From assembly GCA_016647705.1 (NCBI GenBank), contig CM028326.1:43740785-43804784 (forward strand): a stretch of DNA of 64,000 nucleotides, written 5' to 3'. Made by a program: the position numbers and the translations under genes. This stretch comes from Eucommia ulmoides (Eukaryota > Streptophyta > Magnoliopsida > Garryales > Eucommiaceae). Positions 1-10,745 of this stretch are shown here, piece after piece. The notes beneath the pieces were generated by a model. The model was not told the DNA's origin. It made no database searches and saw only the letters and a program-made list of their open reading frames with translations. Within the stretch, counting starts at the first letter, position 1. Each line of letters starts with the position of its first letter.

Positions 1-560
1 TTTATTTAAGGTATATTCTACTTAAAAATAACTTTCAAATCTCTCATTTAAGTCCATAAAACTATTCTCAATTTAAAACCAAAAAAATAGGAAGTATTAA
101 ATCATTTAAATTAAAAGAATCTCAAAATATATGGACCATATCAATAGAGATCACATAATAGGTTGCCATATTTGAAATATATTCAAATTCCTCAAATCCC
201 TCTCTTGGAATCATAAAAAACAGATATTTTTTTTTACCAAGAGAACGAATCAACTGAAATCCCATCTAAAGCAGTCAGTTGATCGATCCATACTATTTGG
301 TTGATCGACATGTGCCAAGGTTGAAATAGTCGTTGGCACTGCTCACAGTCGATTAACCGACCCTCCACAGTCGGTTAACTGACTTGTCCAATACGCTCCC
401 AGTTTTCTCCAATTCATCTATTGACTCAAACGGTTGACTGACCTTCTTTATTCGGTTGACCGATTAGATCAGTGTGCTCATTTTCTTACCTATTTCATCA
501 AAACCTTGGGTTCAACATAATACAAATTGAGTTGTTTTATTATAGATATACTAGAATAAA
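1..560 (-). mobile_element. Copia (SIRE-like) LTR remnant
   Basis: Positions 1-270, read on the minus strand, align by eye with the plus strand at about 40505-40770, including the shared stretch around a 'gatatggtccatatattt' word. The 40.5 kb copy runs on to a 3' end followed by a 'cccaattcaccgcctct' motif, which is typical of plant SIRE-type Copia LTR ends. The minus-strand start is probably near 517, where a 'tttgatgaaataggtaag' word resembles SIRE LTR starts. No coding sequence remains, and the LTR runs off the left edge of the window. The family assignment rests on motif memory, not on a search. Confidence 0.5.
273..470. repeat. cluster of palindromic words in Copia LTR U3
   Basis: Short near-palindromic words recur: GTCGATTAACCGAC (348-361), GTCGGTTAACTGAC (370-383), cggttgactgacc (431-443) and tcggttgaccga (452-463), plus gttgatcgatcc near 280. 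All are variants of a GTCGGTTaACCGAC theme. They are spaced irregularly and lie inside the LTR remnant. Function unknown. Confidence 0.6.
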
Positions 561-819
561 CATTGTGTCCAAACAATTGAACCAAAAGGTACAAACCCTT
601 GAAATTGGATTTTGATGATAACAAGACAATTGAGGTTTTGTATTTAACATGGTTGTTAATGTGCTAGAACATAAAATATGATATTGGAGACAACACGAAA
701 AATTATGGAAACTAATTAATCAAAAAATGAATGATGATGAGTTAAAGAATGAAGAAGAAATGATCAAACCTTAGATGATTAAAAAGATTGAAGAATCTAA
801 AGAACTAATTGATAAGGGT

Positions 820-2070
820 GTTTTTTAGTGTCACCGAGTCAGCACTAGGGCCCCATCCACGTGTCTACCATCACCATGACGTGGTCACATTCAGGAATCC
901 AAAGTTCCATGCAAGAACATGTGCCAACCAAGGCTCTTTCCCTAGAATCTCTTTTGTACCCAGAAATGAACATTGTGCCTCGCAGTGATGCTGCCGCCCA
1001 GAACTCTATGTTATGCCTTTGGACGGTCGACTTTAGGAACTTAGTCGTTTGTCTCAACCAACATACCATTTTAGTCTGTTTCTCCTCCAAAACTACATAG
1101 ATCTCCTAGCTTCTCCCACAACATGTCTCTACATGCCTGATAGAGGCCTGCGGGCTTCTCCAAATGGGTCCAAAAGCCCAAGCTCAGTGATTATCTCCTA
1201 AATACCCCGGATTATCAGTTAAACACATGATTTCACCTAATTAACTATGTTTAGGCCCAATTAGGTAAAGCTAATCTTCTCCAACGCCTATAAATATCAA
1301 GGGCTATGCAAGCCCAAGGTAACTCTAACGCTCAATTTTTATTTATATACTTAATGCATTTCTATACGTTTTTCTATCCGAACTCTTATACTCATACCAG
1401 AGGAGTTTTGTCAAGATAAACCCTAGACAAACCTTATGTAGGTACAACCCCCTGAAGGGCAGGACTTTGGACTCCAGCTAGCTAGTCCCCAGGTAGTTAG
1501 TTATAATCTACTTGAAGAATTTTTTATTCCAACTCTGACTCAGCAGCTCCACCTCAGCAGGAGGATCCACCTATCATCTAACAAGACCATACTGCTGGAA
1601 CTTATTGATTCTTAACACTTACAGTTTGGCATCGTTTGTGGGAAGTACCCAAGAATCCTTCCTCTAATTATCAACTCATTGAAAAGGCTAAGACTTGATG
1701 ATCAAAAGGTCGCTAAGACTTGATGATCAAAAGGTCTGGTCAGATAATCAGGCAGAGAGATCAACTTCTTGCGGTGAATAGCAACTTGAATGGTCAACCC
1801 TCCAGAGATATGTCAGAAGCTCCGATGCCACACTCCTTAGCTCCCACCAATGAAGATAACTACCACCCCAAGACTAGGCAGGGCTATCTACCCTGCCCTC
1901 CAGGGCTTTTGCGGGATAGACCTTGGGAGTTGTGGAAGCATCTCAAACTGATCTCTTTGAGCACTAGATGAACGAGTTCAAGTTGTATGGGTAGCTCCTC
2001 CTCGCGCGCTTACTGCTGCTCCCTGTCTAAGGGGGACTAGCTCTCCAAGCCGCAGGTATTAATTTGAAAA
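820..2070 (+). mobile_element. Ty3/gypsy LTR end, PBS and gag stub
   Basis: This is a truncated LTR retrotransposon in plus orientation. A TATA-like CCTATAAATATC lies at 1287-1298. The LTR seems to end near 1619, and a PBS-like TGGCATCGTTTGTGGGAA follows at about 1627-1644; this is a degenerate form of the TGGCGCCGT...GGGAA junction of plant gypsy elements. An open frame at 1723-1971 is a short gag-like leader with no recognisable domain. A 25-bp duplication sits at its start. The internal region breaks off into poly-A-rich sequence near 2065. Confidence 0.5.
1687..1736. repeat. perfect 25-bp tandem duplication
   Basis: Positions 1687-1711 and 1712-1736 are identical 25-mers (gctaagacttgatgatcaaa and five more bases). 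The event is recent enough to show no divergence. It lies just downstream of the gypsy PBS-like site and duplicates the first codons of the gag stub. Confidence 0.9.
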
Positions 2071-2071
2071 A

Positions 2072-2945
2072 AAAAAAAATCAATTCATGCAAAAAATAAA
2101 TATGAGTATAATTAATTTAAATTTTGCACAATTTTACTTATCTAAATTACAGAATTTAAACAAAAAAAAAAAAAAAATGTAATATGCATAACTAAAATTA
2201 GCAAAATTAGACATATTACTAAAGAAATGCTAAAAATGATATTTAACCAAAAAAATTGTCATCTTCAATCTCCAACCGGGTTGCAAAGACCTGGTTCAAA
2301 CCCTCGGATAATTTCTAAATGATTTCTAACATTTGTTTGCATGAAAAACGACTAAATTTCAAACGACTAAATTTCAAACTTTGATTTTGAAAAAAATTGC
2401 AAACAACTATGAATAGAAAGCTTAATTCTTGTTAACAAAACATCAAGGTAGAGATAATACAATACTCTAGTACCAAATATAAGATTAAAATATGATCTAA
2501 ATACGGAATTGATAAACTAAAGGATCAAAGGAACTAAAAAAAAAAACCCAAGAATTTTTATTTCTGACCATTTATGCTCTCAATTACAAATTCACTATTT
2601 TCTCTTACTTTTGGTTGTATTAAGCTTTCAAAACACTCACAGTAGATGGTATATTTTGTTGAAATGGAATGCTTGAGTTTAGGGACTAAGGGATTCGGAG
2701 TTGGCCTCAATGGAAATTGTCAACTTTCCTCACACTTGTGGTGATGGGTTTCATTCCCCTCCCATGCATATGTGGGTGTGGGTCTCCAATCCCACATGTG
2801 TATGGGTGGATGTGTTGAGTGCGTGAGTACAAAGGCATATTGACCGGAAAAAAAAATTGTTTTAGGGACCAAAACCTTTATTTATAGTCAAGTTTCCATC
2901 AAGCTTTAATGGCCTTTTTTAATGTTATCATAGAAATGGTTACAA
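2072..2945. other. AT-rich stretch, nothing recognised
   Basis: The sequence is AT-rich with poly-A runs (2066-2078, 2162-2177) and a short GT-rich patch (2715-2845, repeats of 'atgtgggtgtgggtc'). I see no open frame, RNA gene or transposon end. Confidence 0.5.
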
Positions 2946-2949
2946 AAAT

Positions 2950-3112
2950 TTAAAAAAACATTTGTAAATTAAGCTTAAATGTAAAAACTAAGGAAAACAT
3001 TTGTAATTTAAGTTTAAATGTAAAAATTTAAGAAAGCATTTGTACCTTAAACTTAAATGTCAAAATTTAAGAAAACATTTGTAACTTAAGAAAGCAAATT
3101 AAGCTTAAATGT
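2950..3112. repeat. about 41-bp tandem repeat, four copies
   Basis: The unit is roughly aaacatttgtaa-ttaagcttaaatgtaaaaatttaag. Four diverged copies start near 2957, 2995, 3035 and 3073. The last copy is rearranged. Confidence 0.7.
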
Positions 3113-3214
3113 GAACCACCAATACTAAAATCTAATTTCAAAATTAGGTGTTTTTTTTTTTTTTTAAATTATTATACAGTCTCGGTATGATTTCCCAAAA
3201 CATTTTTATGTTTC

Positions 3215-3830
3215 ACTTCTTTATCTCATCCAAAACCTCATGAGAAATTAGGATATTATTGGAAATCTTTCTCCGCCAAGAGAAAACACTTTGAGAGTCA
3301 CCTATCAACTGTTGTAGAGGCTTCCTCATGCTGATGGCAAGTACTTTGGCCAAAAGTTTATAGAAAAAATTGATGAGACTAGTGGGTGTATAGTCATTTA
3401 GGCCAACATGATTGGTTGCTTGGGGAAATAAAAGTAGAGTTCACCCCATTATACAACTTTCTTGATTTATGGAAAAAAATAAAAATTACAGACATCGTTT
3501 CGGCCAAGGACCATGAATTTTTTATAAAGAAGAAGTTATAGCCATCAGGCCCAGGGCTTTGTGCCAAAAATTCTCTTTCTAAAGCGGAACTTTTGAGATT
3601 ACAGTAGCATTGAACTTAAGATCACTAAACAAGGTCCATCCACCTCAGCACTCTCAAGTTGTTTGAGAAAACGATCAAACACCGCTTGCTTAATCCCACT
3701 CGGTGACTCCACAATTTTATCCCCTACTAACAAGGACGATATATTATGTCCCCTTCTCATCTTCACCGAGGCATAAAAAAACATTAGAGTTCCTATGACT
3801 TTCTTGAGCCCACTGAACTCAAGATTTCCA
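3215..3830 (-). pseudogene. LINE (L1-type) reverse transcriptase fragment
   Basis: On the minus strand, from high to low coordinates, the order matches a plant L1-type LINE ORF2. The endonuclease-RT linker comes first (ASVKMRRGHNISSLLVGD, about 3780-3720), then PDGYNFFFIKNSW (about 3555-3510), the NSTFI region, then a segment like YKLLAKVLA-MRKPLQQLIG (about 3385-3305), and NNILISHEVLDEI (about 3260-3225). Frameshifts separate the segments. The catalytic YxDD part is absent. It is a dead 5'/3'-truncated copy. Confidence 0.75.
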
Positions 3831-3944
3831 CAATTCCCCTGAAAACTAACTCAAATTAAACTCACTGACTCGCTAACAACTCTAGCTTCGCTAGATTCGC
3901 TTACCAGAGTAATTTTAAATCCACATTCCCAAATTCAAACTTAG

Positions 3945-4090
3945 GACGTGTTTGATAAAAATAAAAATAAAAATAAAAAATGTATTATATTAATTATTTA
4001 ATTAATTAAGTCTGTTTGATAAATGTAATTAATATTACTTAATTAATTAAGTTAACTTAAAAATTAAGTCAAAATGTGAACAAAAAATTC
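3945..4090. other. AT-rich TTAATTAA-rich block, MITE-like
   Basis: A 'cgtgtttgataaa' start is followed by repeated ttaattaatt blocks and a second 'ctgtttgataaatg'. This resembles the ends of hAT-type MITEs, but I cannot define inverted termini or a target duplication. Confidence 0.25.
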
Positions 4091-4137
4091 AGTTAAGGCC
4101 TCTTCACTATCGCCATTTGAAATGAAGCTCCACCTCT

Positions 4138-4335
4138 CTAAAACCAGCTCCAAGAAATGCGGACCATTCCACCAACAGTCCAATGTCCATAATAATCATA
4201 TATCCCCCCCCTTGTTAACTTATAGCAATTTGAAGTCGCAACTGACATTCCTGCAGCATTAACATATTGCCAATCTCCATTATCATTCACCCAAAATGTT
4301 CCCATTAGCATTAACATAATTTTTTTACATCCCAT
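4138..4335 (-). pseudogene. RNase H-like fragment of a LINE
   Basis: The minus-strand reading has the pattern of plant LINE RNase H domains: VN-AG near the start, then GGIYDYYGHWTVGGM, which matches the family pattern G-GG-IRD--G-W--GF. The catalytic residues are not preserved. It lies on the 5' side of the RT fragment, so it belongs to a different LINE insertion. The call rests on pattern recognition only. Confidence 0.35.
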
Positions 4336-4689
4336 TTTCTCGACAAGAATTACTAACTAATACAATTCCATGATAGAACCTGAACTATATACAATTCCAA
4401 GATTTAAATTTGCTCTTCTTTCTCCTGTATAAAAGAAGATTCAGAAACATATTGGAACCCTTGGATTTGACCTTGAAACCCGCCCATTGCCTATATGATA
4501 AAGACTTTGATCATCCTTCCGATAGCACAAAACGCGAACCACCCCTTCCAAAACATTTTGTGCTGAGTCTTGGTTTAATAACTTTTGGTTCACTGATTTT
4601 GCCTACCTCCATACCTTTTTCCGCCACACTTGCTTTCATGCTCTCTTCTTTGTTTTACTCTTATCTCTAACGCCTTGATTGGCCTCTAA

Positions 4690-4995
4690 GTTTACTTTCC
4701 TCTTATCAAATCTAGCTATCTGCACCATAATCTTATTCTCTTGTAACTCTACTCCATTTGCTCGTCACCTTAGCCTGTGCTACCCTTCTATCTATGAACT
4801 TAACAAATCCGAAGGTTGAGTACTTACCAACTCTATGCCTCCTGCAAACAAAAATCTTGAGGAGCTTCCCATAATTGGAAAAAAAAAATAAAAAAATGCT
4901 GGCTTATAGCAATCTAGACGTTCCCTAGGCGAGATTGTCCACGAACAGCGTCTCTACTTTTTAAGCATCATCTATAATATCTTGTGCTGCTCGAG
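4690..4995 (-). pseudogene. degenerate RRM domain, LINE ORF1-like
   Basis: Minus-strand pieces spell an RNP2-like TLFVDNL (about 4940) and, in another frame, NYGKLLKIFVCRRH followed by an RNP1-like KYSTFGFVKFIDRR (about 4850-4790), then MVQIARFDKRKVNLE (about 4725-4690). This is the layout of RRM-containing ORF1 proteins of plant LINEs. Several stops and at least one frameshift are present. It could also derive from a host RNA-binding gene. Confidence 0.45.
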
Positions 4996-5561
4996 AATTA
5001 TCCACATAATGCTTAACATTGTCCTTGGAAACTACTTCAATTATGTGTTCATATTTTTTTGACAGAGTGCGTAAACAATCTCCACCTCCTTCTTCTCTTT
5101 ATATGATGCAGGTTTTTCCTTTACATAATCCAAAGCTTCCGAGTAATTGTAATTTGCATTCCTCAAATCCAAGAACGCTGACCACTTTTCCTAGTGGTTC
5201 TACCACAATCCATGCAAAGATTTTGGACCAATGATTCTTACGTACAGTAATCTCCAAACAATTTACGATTATAGAGTTTACCCACAATTCCAATCTCCTT
5301 TCTAATAAGTTAATGGATGATTATGATCCCGTATTTTGTTGTTGTTCCAAAACCTTTGCAGGCCGAAGCTAGAACCCCCACGTCCTTTGGATTCGAATTC
5401 ACGCCCACAGAAAGCTCTCTCATAGCTCTTTGTTTCCCAATTCAATTCCAATTGATCCTATTCTACTATGTCAATTTGATTGTCACCTCGTCGCCGATTA
5501 TGCAGGCGTCGATTTTCATGTTCTTTGATTTCCTCTGTATCCAAGAGGTTCCTGAATGGCT

Positions 5562-6330
5562 AAAGACCCCACATTTTGTTCCGTCCGTTTTGCATTTAAT
5601 TAGAGTGTCACATCTAAAACGCAAATTCAGACAAAATTTAAACCATTTTTGAAGTGATGATTTCACGCCTTAGATTCGTGTATTTAATTTTTATATAATA
5701 TTTTGAGCCTGAAATTTTATTTCTTAGCCGAATTGATGTAATTCAGCAAACAAATAAATTAAGACTAAAATTCAAATTTTTAAAAGTTAATTGGGAAGTA
5801 AATTGATTAAATTGAAAGTGTGTTTTAATGGAATGTCAATTTGGATATAGTTAATTTTGGTTTTTACCCTTAGGTTATTTAGTTTAGAAGTCTTGGAAAA
5901 ATCTCTAAAAAAAAAGAGATCAAAGACAAAGGAAAAAAAGATGAAGACAAAGAAAGAAATACTAGTATCTTCCTCCATTAGCGAGGTAAGTTCTCTAAAC
6001 CTCCTCAAAATATATATTTTTTCTTTTACCTATTTAGAGGAGGACAAATAAAACTGGTCCTAACCTAAAAAACCCGTTCTCAAGTAAATACTGAAAATAA
6101 GTTTGTTTTTTTGCATTTTATTTATTGTCATTTACTTTTACTATCATTTACTTTACTATTATTTACTTTACTGTCATTTACTTTTCCGCTCTATTTCTTT
6201 CTGTACTTTTATTTTTCTTGCATTTATTTTACCGTCATTTAGTTTTCGTTTGGCACCTTTCTGCACTATTATTTTTTTGCACTTTATTTTCTTGTTCTGC
6301 GCCTTTCTGCGCTATAAAGTTTTTTTTTTT
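5562..6330 (+). mobile_element. LTR family B copy, plus orientation
   Basis: From 5562 ('accccacattttgttccgt') the sequence parallels the LTR that starts at 12198: aaattcaga-aaa-tttaaacca, the caccttagatt word and 'aaaagttaattgg' occur in the same order. The 3' part (5960-6330, 'aaacctcctcaa', 'caagtaaatactgaaaa', then catttactttac repeats) is similar to 54640-54990. That second match suggests LTR/leader sequence of the same family. No coding remains. Confidence 0.45.
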
Positions 6331-6380
6331 TTTTTTTCTTTTTTCTTTTTTATTATTTTTTTATTTTCATATATATAAGT
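6103..6380. repeat. pyrimidine-rich tandem array
   Basis: Degenerate copies of tttactttactgtca (about 15 bp) occur at 6125-6250, followed by gcactttattttc-like units and a poly-T run (6320-6360). The long open frames here are by-products of the skewed composition. Confidence 0.6.
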
Positions 6381-6387
6381 TAAGTTG

Positions 6388-6665
6388 AGTCCTCTCTAAC
6401 TAAAGGTTCAATCAGGGAGGACTGAACGGCGAGATAAGGGCAATCTTCTCCATAAACGTTTCTCCTACTTAGCCACGGTTGGGACTGACAATACACATAT
6501 ACTTGAGTCAAGTCCTTCCTAGCTAAAGGTCTAATAAGGGAGGACCCCCTATTCCCCTGTTCGATTTCGCGATTTTGTGAAACGAAAATGGTGGGATAAG
6601 GGCGGTCATCTCTAGAAGCATTTCGCCTTTCTCAACTATGGTTAGGACTACCAATATATGTATAT
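6388..6665. repeat. imperfect duplication of about 140 bp
   Basis: The block 6388-6505 (gagtcctctctaactaaagg ... gggataagggc-like ... gttgggactgaca) recurs at 6503-6660 with the same word order, ending gttaggactacca. The second copy carries an extra insert near 6545-6580. It probably belongs to the retroelement leader. Confidence 0.55.
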
Positions 6666-6702
6666 ATACACATACATACATACATATATCTATTATGTAC
6701 TA

Positions 6703-6735
<33 letters not shown>

Positions 6736-6856
6736 GGAAAGAAAAAATGTTGACCAAAACTAAAAACTGTAAAGGGAGAATTCTTAATACTTCATTTTTA
6801 GGTTTCCAAATCATGCGAGAACTCCAGGAACAAGAAAAAAGATTGCATGCTAAATT

Positions 6857-7335
6857 CAGGGTATGTTTGGTTGGAAGGATAGAAAAGGAAAATAAAAAGG
6901 GAAATGAAAAGAAATTTTTTATCCTTTATAAAGAAAAAATCATTTTCCTTAGTATGTTTGGTTGGAGGGATATAAAAGGAAGAAAAATAATATTTTATGT
7001 GTATTAAAGAAAGAAAAATAAAAGAAAAAGACAAAATATATTCAAGTAATTTACTAGTTTACCTCTATATATTACAAAAAAATAATCTAACAAGGGTATA
7101 ATAGTAATTTCAATATATTTTCCCTTCAACTCCATTAATTTTATCCCATATTTGGGGAAAAAAAAGGAGATGTGAAGGGGTTTTTTTTCCCTCTTTTTTT
7201 CTTTTCTTTTCTTTTCTTTTTTTCTTTTTTTATTTTCCACTCTCACCAAACACAAAAGAAAATCCTTTTCCACCTCATTTTCTTTTTCATTTTTCCATCC
7301 ACTCTATTTTCCATGCAACCAAACATATAAATGAG
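6857..7335. mobile_element. MITE with TATGTTTGGTTG termini
   Basis: The left end tatgtttggttggaagg (about 6861) is matched in inverted orientation by ccatgcaaccaaacata near 7310-7328. Subterminal gaaaagg/ccttttc sequence is also complementary. The left terminus occurs twice (6861 and 6954), about 94 bp apart. No coding. I could not fix the target duplication, so the superfamily is unassigned. Confidence 0.5.
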
Positions 7336-7439
7336 GGTTAAGGAAAATCATTCCCCCAAGTGGTTTTAAATAAGGTTATTTTGTAAAAAATGCATGTAAT
7401 TTTTTGTTGTCTTTCACTTTGCTGAAAAAAAAGAAATGC

Positions 7440-7875
7440 TAAGGGTCCGTTTGTTAATTCAATTAAGTACTTAAAACTTAACGCATTAAGTATTTATCAA
7501 GTTAAGTGCGTTTGATAACAAAATTAAGCAATCACTTAAAAATTGTTCAAAATTTTAAGTGATGTGTGATTCACTTATTTATTTAGTACTTATTACTTAA
7601 TACCATAGAATTTCTAACTATCACAACTAATATTTTAAACCAATACTGTAAAATCTCACAAAAAAAAAAAAAATTATATACAAGAAATCATAAATGGAGA
7701 AAATATTAAATTGAGAAAAATAGGGAGAGAAAATTGTAGAGAGAGAATATTTTAGAAAAATAAAGTTTGTAAAAATTATTTTTGGAAAAAAAATTTGTAC
7801 AATTTTTTTTTTATAAGTTAAAAGTATTAAAAAATTGAATACTTAATATTTTCATCACTTAATAAATTCAATACT
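7440..7875. mobile_element. MITE-like AT-rich element
   Basis: It starts with agggtccgtttgtt, a common terminus of plant MITEs, then aagtacttaaaacttaa repeats. The right part (7815-7870) holds aagtattcaatt/aagtgatg words in inverted orientation. The right terminus is not clear, and the element may be truncated inside the neighbouring LTR. Confidence 0.35.
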
Positions 7876-8756
7876 TATGACGATGTCTGGAAGTGGATCA
7901 CCAGACATGTTAGCTCCTGAGATCGGAGAGGTGATGACGACGATGATTGTCTCACTTTCTCTCGGTTTAGTTCCTGCAAAACAATGCATTGCAGGTGGGC
8001 CTGCCGGTGCTGTCTTTCCGGTGTGAGAATCAGTACAGGAAATTAAGAGAAAGGTAAGTAATACAGTAAACATAAGAGGTGTTTTGCAAGACGACGTATG
8101 ATTGCACATCAAGGAATATACGATATCGTATGCCTCATATTTCAAGGGCTTTAACCTTTATATAGGAAGGGAGAAGACTCGTTTGACAAGTCTTCCCTCA
8201 TTATCTGAATATCGATATGGTAAGTAGCGTAGATTTAGGTTCCTTTTTCATAGAGATGGTTGGGATGGCAGGCGGACATTGCGGGACTATTATGGCAACA
8301 ATACTTTTCTTTTGAGGGAGAGATGGCTTTAGCTCCCTTTGGAGTGGCAGCATGAAGGCTCTCATGCCCGGGGATGAACAACCCAAAACGGGCATGAAGG
8401 TCCGGAACGAACATGGAGACCCAAAGCGGGTGTAGTGACCTGGAAAGGGTATGTAGATGGGCCTATCCAATCAGTTGGTTTTGGAATTCTCAGGCTAGTT
8501 GTGTGTTCGAGGACACATGATGCCTTGGTGTCTTTTGCCAAAATTTCCTTCATCAGATGCTCCCTATTCCCAGGGGTGTAGTGATTTCAGGCCTTGGGAA
8601 TACTTAGACGTTTTATGATAATTCAGCGTTTTGTCGTTTCTTCGTGGGTTGCGCCGTGTCAGCGCAGTGGTGGCAGCCTGACTTTGTAGGTTTTCATCTT
8701 TCGAGAGTTTTGGGCGTTAACTACAACGTGACTCAATTCGACGGTTAGTCGATTCA
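7860..8756 (-). mobile_element. gypsy LTR, minus strand, split by CACTA
   Basis: On the minus strand a TATA box CCTATATAAAGG (about 8162-8151) is followed by a CACCGGAAAGAC...GGCAGGCCCACCTG...TTTTGCAGG stretch (8025-7975). This matches the usual R/U5 layout of plant Ty3/gypsy LTRs. The upstream U3 side continues to 8756, where the CACTA element interrupts it, and resumes at 11697. Minus-strand frames here are not genes. Confidence 0.5.
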
Positions 8757-9734
8757 CACTACAACAAAAATGACTTACAACAGCAATTATTTTAGCGGTA
8801 GTTAAAAAATAATCACTAATGATGTATTTTTAGTGACAAATTATTTAATTACCGTTAATTTGTTCTAAATGCCATTAAATATTATAATTTTGGTTCCAAT
8901 TTTTTGCGCAAAATTTCGATATCCTTCTCTTTAAATTAAAATAAAAATAAAAATAATCAAAGTAATAAATAAATAAAATTTTCAATTATTACTAAAAACA
9001 AAAATTAAAAATTAAAAATTAAAAACAACAATTAAATATTTTTAAATTCTATTTTTTATTCTTTCATCCCCTCCTACTAAAACTACCCAAATTTAATTAT
9101 TTCTAAATCAATCCCTCTCCTAAGCCTTCAATCCCTAAAGAAATCCCTAATGACATTGTTTGTGACTTCTACTGTAGTATTCGGTTGAATTCTAATTTCA
9201 ATTCTGAGGCTTCATATCCATGATAGCAAACAATGTCTTCATCAGATCTGAAGAGGAGGACGTCATGGGAGTCGTCGTCGCCGATTCAAAGAGTTTCGAC
9301 ATTGTGTTTGAAGTCGAAGATATGGCAGGGGATTCGAAGGACGCTTTCTAACCATATTATCGCCGATTGTAGATAACATCAGGGTTAATATCCTCACTCT
9401 TCAAGAAGAGGTTAATAATTTCTAGGGTTTATTTCAGTTGGTCTTTTTTAGTTGAATTTTGCTTAGTTGCTGCTGAATTTGATTAAATTGATGATGTTTT
9501 TTTTGGTTGAAATTGTGTTAATTTATTGATTTCTTAATACGAAGCATTGTGAGACTTGTTTCTGTTCGCTGCCGTCTCTCGTTCTTGCTCATTTGTTTGT
9601 CTCCCTTGCAGGTCTGTAGTAGTTGTGGGGAATTGAATGAGCCCTAGAAACGATTCAGTATTATCTCAGCTAATATTATGTAAAGAATATCGTCTTAACC
9701 TCTCAATGGACAATCAAATTAAGTATTGATTCTC

Positions 9735-9953
9735 TTATGAGGATGATTTTGCCCCTAAGGTTCAAATTCCTCTTAGATTTGCTCCTTAATTTCTTGAATA
9801 GGCATGATATGGAATTTTTGAACCCATATAGGTTGAAACTGAATAGGTGAGAAAGGCGTACATCATAACCAAATTGAACTGGACAGATGAAGAGCACAAT
9901 AAGTTTCTCGAAGCTCTGAAACTGTACCGCGAAGCCTGGAGACGAGTTGAAGG
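9735..9953 (+). pseudogene. captured REVEILLE/LHY-type MYB-related gene fragment
   Basis: Two blocks match the SHAQKYF-class single-MYB proteins of the RVE/CCA1 group. EDDFAPKV (9747-9770) corresponds to the conserved stretch before the MYB repeat. [20 protein letters not shown] (about 9865-9924), then YREAWRRVE, is the first half of the MYB repeat. A 66-bp unrelated stretch with a stop lies between them. The second block ends at a plausible splice donor (G|GTAAAC, 9952). The helix with SHAQK is missing, so the fragment cannot encode a working DNA-binding domain. It lies inside the CACTA element and is therefore read as a captured gene piece. Confidence 0.75.
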
Positions 9954-10608
9954 TAAACCAAACTCTACCTTCAGGTCCACTGAGAGTGGCTGGTGAGTTT
10001 GTTCTTATTTTAGTCCACATCCGTGCATCCAATCTTTGTTGCACTTACAATTTTGTTGCCTTTTGTCTCCCTTTTTTACAATGTATTGGAACTTCTCCGA
10101 ATTTATGCGAGGGAGTGTTAATGATCCAACTTACCTTAAGGGTTATATTGATATCTATGTAGACTCAATATTCTCTTTTCCATTTTTACTATTTGGATGT
10201 TACTGTTTATTCACGCCAAAGCTGGTGGTTTAAGAATTCTAACCCATACTTTATATGGAGCTAAGTTGAGTTGCCTAGCTATTTAGCACTGTCTTGTTGT
10301 ATCTTAGCTTCTGTCAAGCGCTATGTGTTTGTTTACCTTATTTGGAAGGAAGTTGTTTAGCCCATGACTGTTGCTAAACCCATGTCCGAAATTGAACCTA
10401 TTAGAAGTGTACTTTAAAGTGCAATTGCCATTTGGAAAATACAACAATTTATGATGGTTTTCTACTTGAAATAATTCCCATATCATTGGGTTGCACTGTA
10501 GCTCTTCATTAAAGGCATTATTTTTATTTTAAATTTTTTTTTTCTCCATTTCTCGCAGAATTCTTTGATTTTTAATTTGTTGGTTTGATGATGGTTTGCC
10601 CATTCCAG

Positions 10609-10745
10609 ACTGATGTTAACTTCCTTGGGCAGCTCAGACATCCTGATTTGGTTAAGTTGATTGGAATTTGCTACGAGGATGATCACAGGCTGCTTGTTTA
10701 TGAGTTCATGTTTTGAGGAAGCCTTGAGAGTCACCTATTCTGAAG
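10609..10745 (+). pseudogene. captured receptor-like cytoplasmic kinase exon
   Basis: After a good acceptor (ccattccag, ends 10608) the frame reads [17 protein letters not shown], then [13 protein letters not shown], a stop, GSLESHLF. This is the kinase subdomain III-V region of PBS1/PBL-type (RLCK VII) kinases: the helix-C end, the HPNLVKLIG strand and the LLVYEFMPRGSLENHLF hinge. Only one exon is present and it has an in-frame TGA. ATP-loop and catalytic-loop parts are absent. Sense strand is the same as the upstream MYB-related fragment. Confidence 0.8.

Noticed and set aside
6103..7273. Several open frames rich in Phe/Lys
   Set aside because: They come from poly-T and poly-A-rich repeats and a MITE; composition explains them.
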